Shown: positions 8,993 through 15,699 of the stretch, one piece after another
Layout: each line of letters begins with the position of its first letter
Position numbering within the stretch: position 1 is the stretch's first letter
Origin: Crocinitomix sp.
GTDB taxonomy: Bacteria > Bacteroidota > Bacteroidia > Flavobacteriales_D > Crocinitomicaceae
Direction: 5' to 3'
Assembly (NCBI GenBank): GCA_013138735.1
Contig: WTCE01000061.1
Location: 1 to 44,587 of the forward strand
Length of the DNA: 44,587 nucleotides
Made by a program: the position numbers and the translations under genes
Notes under the pieces: generated by a model
Told to the model about the DNA's origin: nothing
Seen by the model: only the letters and a program-made list of their open reading frames with translations
Database searches by the model: none

Positions 8993-9715
8993 ATGTCAAC
9001 AATAGAAGATACTAGAACAGTAGGTAAAATGGTTGCCCAGGATTATAGAAAAGCAGAAGTATTTAAACGTCATGGAATAGACTTTTGCTGCGGAGGCAAT
9101 ATTTCATTAAATCAGGCCTGTGCCGAAAAAAGTGCAGATATTAATGCTGTTCAAGCTGAACTTGACGAAGTCGACAGCAGACAAACTGCACCTCAAGAAG
9201 ATTTCGAGTCATGGGAATTAGACATGCTTGTTGACCACATAGTTGGTGTGCATCACGTTTACGTCAAAAAATCAAATCCAACAATTAGAGAATTCGTAAA
9301 TCGTGTAAAAATGGTTCATGGAATGCACAAGCCAAATGTGTCTGAGATATCTGATCGTTTTGATGGCCTTGCTCAAGAATTAGAAATGCACATGCACAAA
9401 GAAGAAACAGTTCTGTTTCCATACATTAAAGAACTTGTTGCAGCAAAGAAATCGGGAACTAAAATATCGGCCCCTTTCGGAACAGTTCAAAACCCGATTA
9501 ACATGATGCTTGCTGAGCATGATAGTGCGGGCAATGAACTCGAAGCGATTCAACAATTAACAGAAGATTACGTGCCACCTAAAGGAGCTTGTGCAACGCA
9601 TACAGTTTCATACGGACAACTCAAAGAATATGCTGATGACTTAATGCGACATATTCATTTGGAAAACAATATTCTATTTCCAAAAGCGATCGCCTTAGAA
9701 AAGGAACTTCAATAA
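8993..9715 (+). CDS. ric: RIC / YtfE / ScdA-type di-iron Fe-S cluster repair protein
   Basis: 240 aa cytoplasmic protein that repairs iron-sulfur clusters damaged by nitric oxide or oxidants. The N-terminal ScdA_N domain (about 5-45) has the FCCGG motif with Cys32-Cys33. A hemerythrin-like four-helix bundle follows, with ligands expected at His82, His133/Glu137, His176 and His220/Glu224 (HIHLENNILFPKA). Length is normal for the family (about 220-245). It has its own operator-promoter and is followed, after a hairpin, by an Rrf2 regulator, as in NO-stress loci. A decayed second copy lies at 14319-14427. Confidence 0.93.
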   Translation: MSTIEDTRTVGKMVAQDYRKAEVFKRHGIDFCCGGNISLNQACAEKSADINAVQAELDEVDSRQTAPQEDFESWELDMLVDHIVGVHHVYVKKSNPTIREFVNRVKMVHGMHKPNVSEISDRFDGLAQELEMHMHKEETVLFPYIKELVAAKKSGTKISAPFGTVQNPINMMLAEHDSAGNELEAIQQLTEDYVPPKGACATHTVSYGQLKEYADDLMRHIHLENNILFPKAIALEKELQ

Positions 9716-9729
9716 GTTTAAACTAACTT

Positions 9730-9758
9730 AGAGCATTCGGAGATTATCCGGATGCTCT
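9730..9758 (+). terminator. Hairpin between ric and rrf2
   Basis: 12-bp stem AGAGCATTCGGA / TCCGGATGCTCT (one G-U pair) with loop GATTA, followed by ATTTAT. The weak T-tract suggests a partial terminator or attenuator lowering rrf2 expression relative to ric. Confidence 0.55.
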
Positions 9759-9772
9759 ATTTATAATTTGTT

Positions 9773-10204
9773 ATGTTTTTTTCAAAAAGCTGTGAATATG
9801 CCCTTCGTGCTTCAATGTATTTAGCAAAATTGGAGGATAATCAAAAAGTAGGAATCCAAATCATAGCAAAAGACTTGGACCTACCCCCAGACTATTTGAG
9901 TAAAGTGCTACAGATCTTAGTGAAAAAGGAAATCATTTCCTCATCCAAAGGTAGAAACGGCGGATTCTTTTTGACGAAAAGTGAAATAAATAAACCACTA
10001 ATTAGAATCGTTCACGCCATTGATGGCGAAGATGTTTTTCGTAAATGTGGATTAGGAATTCGCGATTGCTCGAATAAAAAGCCTTGCCCGCTTCACAATG
10101 ATATTAAAGCATATCGCGATAATTTAAAATTGGCGCTTTCTTCCAATTCTATCGGATCAACTTTAGATGATATAAAAGCTGGAGTAACCTTTTTATCAAA
10201 GTAA
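9773..10204 (+). CDS. Rrf2-family transcription regulator with three cysteines (NsrR/IscR-like)
   Basis: 143 aa winged-helix regulator. The N-terminal wHTH has the Rrf2 signature (YALRASMYLA; LPPDYLSKVLQILVKK; KGRNGGFFL). Cys92, Cys99 and Cys105 have spacing C-x6-C-x5-C, close to the Fe-S ligands of IscR and NsrR, so it probably carries a [2Fe-2S] or [4Fe-4S] cluster sensing NO or cluster status. It lies 57 bp after ric and is likely co-transcribed with it. NsrR is the favoured function from context, but IscR-like sensing cannot be excluded. Confidence 0.88.
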   Translation: MFFSKSCEYALRASMYLAKLEDNQKVGIQIIAKDLDLPPDYLSKVLQILVKKEIISSSKGRNGGFFLTKSEINKPLIRIVHAIDGEDVFRKCGLGIRDCSNKKPCPLHNDIKAYRDNLKLALSSNSIGSTLDDIKAGVTFLSK

Positions 10205-10393
10205 ATTTCTTCGCGTGCTGACTTCGCAAATTCTTTCATTCCTATATCTGTGGCTTGTGTGTATTACCTTAAGGTGTTTTTCCAAATTCAAGAATTTCGG
10301 TAAAGCTTTTATTAGAGGAAAATTTGCGCGGAAATTAAAACCTAACAAGGTCTATAAATAAGAACTTGTCCCGTCAATCATACAAGGTGGGAA

Positions 10394-10449
10394 AAATATC
10401 GAACCAACATCTTGCAGAACATCAAGCATTAAGGAATTCAATCGTTAAG
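10394..10449 (+). repeat. 56-nt intergenic repeat, copy 2
   Basis: Direct-orientation copy of 8797-8852, ungapped, six transitions and no transversions. It lies between the convergent ends of rrf2 and the 208-aa crp gene. The rest of the 270-bp spacer (10205-10475) holds nothing I can name. Confidence 0.75.
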
Positions 10450-10475
10450 TGTTTATGTATTGTCCATTTAAGACT

Positions 10476-11102
10476 CTAGCCTAAAGCAGCTCTCTTCAAT
10501 CCTTTAAAATCTATTATTTCAATTGAATTTTGAATGAGGCAAATCAACTTCTTATCTTGCAGGGCATCTAAGGTACGTTTGGCAAAATTCAAAGGCACGC
10601 CAACAAATTCCGCAATTTCTTTAACGGTATAATTAAAAATATAGCCGTTTTGATTGTGCTCTACCTTTTCTACCAAAATACGAAGGAGTCTTTTCTTTCG
10701 AGTCAAAGTTAGGTGCGATTGCGCTCTTTCAAGTGTGAGGTTAATGCGATCATTAAAGAGTTTCATCAATTCTTTATTTAAAGCAGGAAATTTTTGAAGC
10801 GCTGACTCAAAATCGGCAATGGCTATTTTAAGAAGTGTTGATTTTTTGTTCGTTTTAACCTCATAGGAATAATATAAATCCTTATTAAAATAAGACGAAA
10901 TCCCAATGAATTCATCATGATAGGATTGCCAAATCAATTGGTTATTCTTAAGAATACTTAGTTCCCCTTTTTTTAGGAAATAGATGTGTGATACACTATC
11001 TTTTATATTAAAAAGTGTTTCCCCCTTCTCTAATTCTATATGCATTACATCAGCTTCAGAAAAGTAAATGCTGGTTATAACTGCTAAGTCTTGATTCTTC
11101 AT
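10476..11102 (-). CDS. Crp/Fnr-family regulator without Fe-S cysteines
   Basis: 208 aa. The N-terminal cyclic-nucleotide-binding-like beta barrel (about 20-110) lacks the cysteine motif of FNR. After the dimer helix (about 112-135), the winged-helix HTH (about 150-200) has recognition helix VPLNFAKRTLDAL, which lacks the Glu that FNR and CRP use to read the TGA half-site. Binding specificity is therefore probably different, and TGAC-N4-GTCA near ric is a candidate target. Its own promoter has a TGAT-N4-ATCA site, so it sits under the canonical regulator. It could be a DNR/NnrR-like NO sensor, but haem binding cannot be judged. Confidence 0.82.
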   Translation of the reverse strand: MKNQDLAVITSIYFSEADVMHIELEKGETLFNIKDSVSHIYFLKKGELSILKNNQLIWQSYHDEFIGISSYFNKDLYYSYEVKTNKKSTLLKIAIADFESALQKFPALNKELMKLFNDRINLTLERAQSHLTLTRKKRLLRILVEKVEHNQNGYIFNYTVKEIAEFVGVPLNFAKRTLDALQDKKLICLIQNSIEIIDFKGLKRAALG

Positions 11103-11125
11103 ATTTTATCACGATTCACCTTGTG

Positions 11126-11168
11126 TAAATATACGAGCGGTGAAGGCCTTATAAAATGATTTGAATCA
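11126..11168 (-). promoter_or_regulatory. FNR-type site and -7 box of the 208-aa crp gene
   Basis: TGAT-TTGA-ATCA at 11157-11168, centre 11162.5. The -7 box TATATTTA on the minus strand (11126-11133) ends 36.5 bp from the centre, and the start codon is 23 bp further on. Confidence 0.7.
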
Positions 11169-11193
11169 TAGCGCCAAGCGTTTAAAAATTAGC

Positions 11194-11907
11194 TTATTCG
11201 TAAATTGCGGCAGACCGTCTAAGGGACTTTAAACAGAGAATTTTAATCATTTTACCATTTAATACAATCAATTTCTCCTTATGCAAATTAGCCAAAGTTC
11301 TTATAGTTGTTTCAGTAGTTGTACCAGCAATGTCAGCAATTTCTGACCGCGAAAGTTGAACGTCTAAAGTTTGGGTATCATCTTCCTTAAAACCAAAAGT
11401 ATCATGCAGTAGTATTAAAGCTTCGGAAATTCGCTCTTTAACGGTTTTTTGAGCAATATTAATTAAATGTTGTTCAGCGTTTTTTAAATCTTTTGATAAA
11501 ACCTGCATTGTATTCCAAGATAATTTTGGATTTGCGGCCATTACTGCAATATACTTGTCGCGTGAAAGATGACAAATATGCGAGTCTTCCAATACTGTTG
11601 CTGTAGCACTATAAGGCTCTTCACTTAAAGAGGACCTATATCCTAAAATGTCTCCTGTTTTTGAAAACCTTAATACTTGGTCTTTCCCATCCTCGCCTAG
11701 TTTTGTAAGCTTCACTTTTCCTTTATAGATACAATAAAGACCATTGGAATGATTCCCTTCATAAAAAATGACTTGTCCTTTCTTATAAAAATTGTTCCCT
11801 TTGTTTGCGCTTACCATATCCTTTTCCTCTTTAGATAAAGAACAGAAAACTTTACTTTCAACGCTGCACTCAGTGCAATTCGGCATATGTTCAACTTGTT
11901 TTTTCAT
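11194..11907 (-). CDS. FNR-like regulator with N-terminal Fe-S cysteine motif
   Basis: 237 aa. N-terminal Cys11, Cys14 and Cys22 (C-x2-C-x7-C) plus Cys112 in the sensor barrel match the four-cysteine arrangement of oxygen-sensing FNR (C-x2-C-x5-C plus one central Cys). The cNMP-like barrel spans about 30-140 and the dimer helix about 145-170. The HTH (about 190-220) has recognition helix TTTETTIRTL with the Glu and Arg that read TGA half-sites. It is thus the best candidate for the activator of the TGAT-N4-ATCA promoters here. A site lies 16 bp upstream of its own start, a position suited to autorepression. Confidence 0.85.
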   Translation of the reverse strand: MKKQVEHMPNCTECSVESKVFCSLSKEEKDMVSANKGNNFYKKGQVIFYEGNHSNGLYCIYKGKVKLTKLGEDGKDQVLRFSKTGDILGYRSSLSEEPYSATATVLEDSHICHLSRDKYIAVMAANPKLSWNTMQVLSKDLKNAEQHLINIAQKTVKERISEALILLHDTFGFKEDDTQTLDVQLSRSEIADIAGTTTETTIRTLANLHKEKLIVLNGKMIKILCLKSLRRSAAIYE

Positions 11908-11922
11908 AGCAGTATCATTATA

Positions 11923-11934
11923 TGATTATAATCA
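11923..11934 (-). promoter_or_regulatory. FNR-type site close to the fnr-like start codon
   Basis: TGAT-TATA-ATCA, 16 bp upstream of the fnr-like ATG. A class II -7 box at the usual distance would fall inside the coding region, so this site more likely blocks transcription (autorepression). Confidence 0.6.
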
Positions 11935-11985
11935 AATGTAGACAAGTATTTCTAGTTAATCTCTCGCAAAAGTCAATAATTATTA

Positions 11986-12029
11986 TGATTTAAATCATTG
12001 TTTGAGCATGTGGAAATGACTGATATTTG
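11986..12029 (+). promoter_or_regulatory. FNR-type site and -7 box of moeA
   Basis: TGAT-TTAA-ATCA at 11986-11997 within the 14-bp palindrome 11985-11998. GATATTTG at 12022-12029 ends 37.5 bp from the centre; the same GATATTTG serves the thioredoxin-like gene. Confidence 0.7.
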
Positions 12030-12046
12030 AAATCAAAAAGAGAGGC

Positions 12047-13213
12047 ATGATATCAATCAAAGAAGCCGTCAAAAGAATTTCGGATGAAAATGTACAAATG
12101 AGGTCTGACGAGATAGCTTTAAATGATGCCCTTAGCTATGTTTTGTCGGAGACCGTGCTTTCACCTATATCTATGCCCCCATTTGACCAATCGGCAATGG
12201 ATGGGTATGCACTCTTTGGCAATATTGATAAATATAAGGTCGTAGGCGAGCTGAAGGCCGGGGACCAACCATGGAATAAGGATTTAACGAATGGCGAAGC
12301 CTTACGGATTTTTACTGGAGCCTTTGTCCCAACTGCGACATACGCAGTAGTAAAACAAGAAGATATCAATACGAATGAAGGAGATATAATTGTACCCAAG
12401 GAGATTTTGGAAGGAGCAAATATTCGCAGAAAGGGCGTAGAAATACAAAAGGGTCAAATCGCCTTAAAAAAGGGAACATTATTAAATGCAGCGGCAATTG
12501 GTTTTTTAGCAGGTTTAGGAATTCAAAAGGTACGCGTGATATGTAAACCCAAAATTAGTGTATTGATTACTGGCAATGAATTGGTTGCTCCCGGATCTGT
12601 TTTGGTGCCTGGTGAAATTTATGAGTCTAATTCAATAACACTGAAAGCGGCAATAAAGGAATTTGGGTTCTCGGCGAAATCCAGTCATGTAAAAGATGAT
12701 TACCAAACAACGGTAAATAGTATTGAAAGGGAATTGAATGGAAATAATGTTTTGATTATTACAGGCGGTATTTCCGTAGGAGATTATGATTTTGTTGGCA
12801 AAGCTTTAGCTGAACTGGATGTAAAGGAGATTTTTTATTCGGTAAATCAACGACCTGGAAAACCAATGTATTTTGGAACTAAAGAAGGAACATTAATCTT
12901 TGGTTTACCCGGCAATCCAGCAGCTGTATTAACCTGTTTTTACATGTATATTCTGCCCGCTCTAAAAAAAATGTCTGGCTGTAATTATCATCTTACACCA
13001 GAAACAGCTACATTAAAACAAAACTATAGTAAACATGGAGACCGCGAATATTTATTAAAAGCAAGACTAAAAAATGGGGTGGCTGAGATCTTTGACAGAC
13101 AAAGTTCTGCCATGCTAAGTTCTTTTGTTACCGCTAATAGCCTTTTACATTTACCCGCAGGCGCTAGAGATGTTAAGAAAGGCGACACAGTTGAGGTCTA
13201 CCCCTTATGGTAA
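12047..13213 (+). CDS. moeA: Molybdopterin molybdenumtransferase MoeA
   Basis: 388 aa cytoplasmic enzyme inserting molybdate into adenylylated molybdopterin, the last general step of Mo-cofactor synthesis needed by NarG. MoeA landmarks are present: PPFDQSAMDGYAL (45-56), a central MPT-binding domain with ITGNELV and TGGISVGDYDF, the GLPGNPAAV loop, and a C-terminal domain. Length is normal (about 390-410). It is driven by an FNR-type promoter. The other cofactor gene in the window is moaA; moaC, moaD, moaE, moeB and mobA are not here. Confidence 0.93.
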   Translation: MISIKEAVKRISDENVQMRSDEIALNDALSYVLSETVLSPISMPPFDQSAMDGYALFGNIDKYKVVGELKAGDQPWNKDLTNGEALRIFTGAFVPTATYAVVKQEDINTNEGDIIVPKEILEGANIRRKGVEIQKGQIALKKGTLLNAAAIGFLAGLGIQKVRVICKPKISVLITGNELVAPGSVLVPGEIYESNSITLKAAIKEFGFSAKSSHVKDDYQTTVNSIERELNGNNVLIITGGISVGDYDFVGKALAELDVKEIFYSVNQRPGKPMYFGTKEGTLIFGLPGNPAAVLTCFYMYILPALKKMSGCNYHLTPETATLKQNYSKHGDREYLLKARLKNGVAEIFDRQSSAMLSSFVTANSLLHLPAGARDVKKGDTVEVYPLW

Positions 13214-13272
13214 GTCCGATTTCCCATTCGAATATATGCTGGGAAGCAGTCATAATATATGATTAATCCGAA

Positions 13273-13386
13273 ATGCAAATGCGCATAAAAACAATTGATA
13301 AAACAGGGATTAAGATTCAAGCCATCTTTGATGTCCGAGTGCAAGTGCTAAATATTTACGAAATGATTAATAGACTTAATGTATAG
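13273..13386 (+). CDS. Possible small protein, 37 aa, overlapping the MORN gene start
   Basis: ATG ORF in the moeA-MORN gap. It encodes a charged/hydrophobic peptide (starts MQMRIKTIDKTGIK) and its TAG stop overlaps the next gene's ATG by 8 bp, so translation of the two could be coupled. No family recognised. Confidence 0.3.
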   Translation: MQMRIKTIDKTGIKIQAIFDVRVQVLNIYEMINRLNV

Positions 13387-13753
13387 TTATAACAGTTATC
13401 ATAAAATAGTTGTCGTTGTGCTGGTGATTTTTTGGGCCGCATTCCATTTTTCTCAACGAACTGATGAGGGTTTATATTATGACAATGGTCAAATCAAACA
13501 AACTGGGGGTACAAAAAACGCTTTAAATGAAGGGGTCTGGACCTGGTTTCACCCTGATGGAACAGTGCAATTACAAGGTGCGTTTCTCAGTGGAAACAGA
13601 GATGGAGTTTGGAAAAAATATGATAAAGAAGGCAACTTATCTTCAAAAAGTACCTATTTAAATAATCAGCTGCATGGCGTCTATCAGGAATTTGATACAG
13701 AAGGCAACATTACAATAACTAAGTCCTATAAAAAAGATGTGCTACAAAAATAA
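13379..13753 (+). CDS. Membrane-anchored MORN-repeat protein (YwqK-like)
   Basis: 124 aa. An N-terminal hydrophobic segment (about 9-25) serves as signal anchor. Three or four MORN_2-type repeats follow (YYDNGQIKQTGG, GVWTWFHPDGTVQLQG, GVWKKYDKEGNL, GVYQEFDTEGNI). Such proteins are very common in Bacteroidota and are often called YwqK-like antitoxin proteins by homology, though the role is unproven. The stop codon sits in the loop of the terminator. Confidence 0.8.
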   Translation: MYSYNSYHKIVVVVLVIFWAAFHFSQRTDEGLYYDNGQIKQTGGTKNALNEGVWTWFHPDGTVQLQGAFLSGNRDGVWKKYDKEGNLSSKSTYLNNQLHGVYQEFDTEGNITITKSYKKDVLQK

Positions 13754-13773
13754 ATTTTTGTAGCACATCTTTT
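13732..13773 (+). terminator. Terminator overlapping the end of the MORN gene
   Basis: 19-bp stem (left arm 13732-13750, right arm 13755-13773) with loop TAAA, which contains the stop codon. It could serve the convergent gene at 13807 as well. Confidence 0.85.
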
Positions 13774-13806
13774 AATAATTATTTAACTTCAGTTGCCGGG
13801 TTTAAT

Positions 13807-14268
13807 TTACAATGGAAGCTCAAATTTTGTTTCCCAGGGCGTCTTAGAAATACTATTCTCTAAAACCACTTTAAGGTAACTCGTATCTCCTTCTTTCAGC
13901 ATTATCCGATCAACAACATTACTGTCACCTTCTTGTTGAGGATCTTTTAATTGATCACCTAGCCGTGGTAAAAAAGGATATTGAATAGTTATGCGTTCAT
14001 CCTCTGTTTTAACGAGCTTATCTGCCGTTTCAAAAATTATTTCCTCAAATTTTTCTCCAATTATTTCGTCGTTCAATTCATCCTTGGCTTTTGGGTTAAT
14101 ATTGTTAGCCCAAGTGAAAAATTTCTCAGTCGCTTCTCTTTGAAGGTTCGGTCTGATGTAGTTCGGGAAAGGAGAGCGAATATGTTCTTGATCCGTAAAC
14201 CAAAATCTAAAGGTTTGTTCAACCAACTCACTACTTTCCACTGTATTTAATTCTAATGCTTTCATCAC
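13807..14268 (-). CDS. Uncharacterised 153-aa soluble protein
   Basis: Predicted soluble, acidic, helix-rich protein with no signal peptide, membrane span or cysteine. Marks include an aromatic N-terminal stretch (TFRFWFTDQEH), FFTWANNINPKAKDELNDE and a C-terminal TPWETKFELPL. I recognise no family. The only promoter I find upstream is the FNR-type one at 14454-14496, so expression probably follows the nitrate/NO regulon. A role in denitrification is inferred from context only. Confidence 0.7.
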   Translation of the reverse strand: MMKALELNTVESSELVEQTFRFWFTDQEHIRSPFPNYIRPNLQREATEKFFTWANNINPKAKDELNDEIIGEKFEEIIFETADKLVKTEDERITIQYPFLPRLGDQLKDPQQEGDSNVVDRIMLKEGDTSYLKVVLENSISKTPWETKFELPL

Positions 14269-14318
14269 AATTCGTATTTGTTTCTTGCCTATTGTTTATG
14301 CGAGATCATTGTTTAACT

Positions 14319-14427
14319 CTAATCGGCTGTTTCCTTTTTAATCGCCTTGGGGAATAGAATGTTATTCTCAAGGTGAATGTGCTCTAAAAGTATTACAAGC
14401 TCCTTCTAGCGGAGTAAAATTATTCAC
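14319..14427 (-). pseudogene. Remnant of a second ric (YtfE) gene
   Basis: Reading the minus strand, VNNFTPLEGACNTFR is followed, after a shift of frame, by EHIHLENNILFPKAIKKETAD and a stop. These match the last part of the intact RIC (VPPKGACATHTVSY...RHIHLENNILFPKAIALEKELQ) with about 15-17 residues missing at the junction. The whole N-terminal three quarters is gone. It lies directly downstream of an intact FNR-type promoter. Confidence 0.8.
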
Positions 14428-14453
14428 CCCTTTCTTCTCATTATACTCTAATT

Positions 14454-14496
14454 CAAAGGTATTTGAATGTGTCATTAAAAAGTATGATATAAATCA
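14454..14496 (-). promoter_or_regulatory. FNR-type site and -7 box in front of the ric remnant and 153-aa gene
   Basis: TGAT-ATAA-ATCA at 14485-14496, centre 14490.5. TACCTTTG on the minus strand (14454-14461) ends 36.5 bp away. Transcription would start near 14447, run through the ric remnant as a leader of about 180 nt, and reach the 153-aa gene. Confidence 0.7.
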
Positions 14497-14515
14497 TTCT
14501 AACGCGAAAATTTGG

Positions 14516-15109
14516 TCAGTTTTTGAGCCATTCTTTTAGTTGCGACAACAAGTCTTCATTAATTCCTTTACCCTTATCTTTTGCGTAAAAAAGGTGAAGA
14601 TCTTTTTTGAATGCGTCAGGCTCGAAACTTAAGTTCTCAGTTCTATAATTCGCAATCCATTCGATTACATTATTTGGACGAGGCCCCCAATGACCAATAA
14701 TAGCATTAGTTTCAACATTTTGACAAATTAAGATAGGAATTGCCCGACCTTTATTCGTCAAGAATTGATCCATGATTTCGAGATTTTCATCTCTAAGAAT
14801 GATGTTCAGATTGATAGAATCCCCTAATTCAGAAACCTTATTAAGATAAGGAATGATTTGGGCGGCATCACCGCACCAAGCCTCTACAATTAACGTCCAC
14901 TCCCAATAAGGTTGATGGGCTTGAATTAGACTCCGAACGGAATCGTGAACCTCACCTCTTTTGTGAATTCGCTTGATGCGTTGAACGTTTATTTTTGTAG
15001 CCTCCACTCTCTCTTGAGATTGATCTTCACCTGTAGTTTTATTTTCTTTTAAAAGCGCTTGTATATGGCTGAAATATTGTTCAAACGTAAATGAATTAGT
15101 GTACTGCAT
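14516..15109 (-). CDS. Thioredoxin-like protein with a single active-site cysteine
   Basis: 197 aa from the ATG at 15109; Mets at 15118 and 15130 are in frame, but the -7 box at 15128-15135 makes the latter unlikely. Thioredoxin-fold domain (about residues 60-165) with EAWCGDA in place of WCxxC: the second cysteine is Ala, so it cannot form the usual intramolecular disulfide. The cis-proline motif RAIPI is present. It resembles the Thioredoxin_9 group of cytoplasmic Bacteroidota/Firmicutes proteins. No signal peptide. The FNR-type promoter suggests a part in anaerobic or NO-stress thiol chemistry; the substrate is unknown. Confidence 0.78.
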   Translation of the reverse strand: MQYTNSFTFEQYFSHIQALLKENKTTGEDQSQERVEATKINVQRIKRIHKRGEVHDSVRSLIQAHQPYWEWTLIVEAWCGDAAQIIPYLNKVSELGDSINLNIILRDENLEIMDQFLTNKGRAIPILICQNVETNAIIGHWGPRPNNVIEWIANYRTENLSFEPDAFKKDLHLFYAKDKGKGINEDLLSQLKEWLKN

Positions 15110-15127
15110 GATCGACATTTTTTTTTG

Positions 15128-15170
15128 CAAATATCTGCCAAACTAAAGAATCATAATATGATTTCAATCA
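15128..15170 (-). promoter_or_regulatory. FNR-type site and -7 box of the thioredoxin-like gene
   Basis: TGAT-TTCA-ATCA at 15159-15170; minus-strand GATATTTG (15128-15135) ends 36.5 bp from the centre. Confidence 0.7.
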
Positions 15171-15183
15171 CTATTCTGAGTGC

Positions 15184-15567
15184 CTAATTTAAATTAACTC
15201 CCAAAATCTCAAGCAAGGTATTAAATCCTACTCCGGCGAGTAAGAATATAATGACAATATTAAGGAGTATCATCTTAATTTCATCTCGACGTAAATGAAC
15301 TACAGCAGCACCCGCCATTACCATTGCAAGCCCTGTTGCCGCAATCGGTGTTAGAATGGGGGAAATATCTAATTGGTGCGGTGCTATAATCCCAATTCCG
15401 CCCAAAATCTCGAACACACCAAACATTTTCAACCTGGCGTTGGGGTAATCGTTTGCCCATGAAACCCTTTTTTCAATCTCCTTGAATGGAAGTATGAGTT
15501 TCAATAACCCAAAATAAATAAATAGCGCACATAGCCCAATTTGTAAAACAAGTATTATCGTATTCAT
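15184..15567 (-). CDS. DoxX-family membrane protein
   Basis: 127 aa with four hydrophobic segments (about 2-20, 46-62, 71-90, 98-118) and the DoxX-type FGLLKL and FGVFEILGGIGI stretches. I start at the ATG at 15567 because the protein begins there with its first membrane span and a -7 box (TACCTTTG, 15583-15590) lies just upstream; a longer reading from 15687 adds a non-homologous 40 residues. DoxX-like proteins occur in redox and terminal-oxidase contexts; the exact role is unknown. Confidence 0.78.
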   Translation of the reverse strand: MNTIILVLQIGLCALFIYFGLLKLILPFKEIEKRVSWANDYPNARLKMFGVFEILGGIGIIAPHQLDISPILTPIAATGLAMVMAGAAVVHLRRDEIKMILLNIVIIFLLAGVGFNTLLEILGVNLN

Positions 15568-15582
15568 TGCATAAGATTTGTA

Positions 15583-15624
15583 CAAAGGTAAATAATGCGT
15601 CGTGCTAAAATATGATTTAGCGCA
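15583..15624 (-). promoter_or_regulatory. Degenerate FNR-type site and -7 box of the doxX gene
   Basis: TGAT-TTAG-CGCA (15613-15624; right half-site two mismatches from ATCA). Minus-strand TACCTTTG (15583-15590) ends 35.5 bp from the centre. The box is good, the operator weak. Confidence 0.4.
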
Positions 15625-15634
15625 TATAATGATA

Positions 15635-15677
15635 GGATTAGGCTCATATCTTAAGGCAATAGTGCTTCTTAAATTTG
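15635..15677 (+). promoter_or_regulatory. -7 box of narK1 with a weak operator
   Basis: TAAATTTG at 15670-15677 is a perfect Bacteroidota -7 box. At exactly 36.5 bp upstream is GGAT-TAGG-CTCA, two mismatches from TGAT-N4-ATCA. Confidence 0.4.
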
Positions 15678-15699
15678 CCATTATCAATTTATACCGATT

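Noticed and set aside
15568-15687. 40-residue extension of the DoxX protein
   Set aside because: It runs through the divergent promoters and is not DoxX-like.
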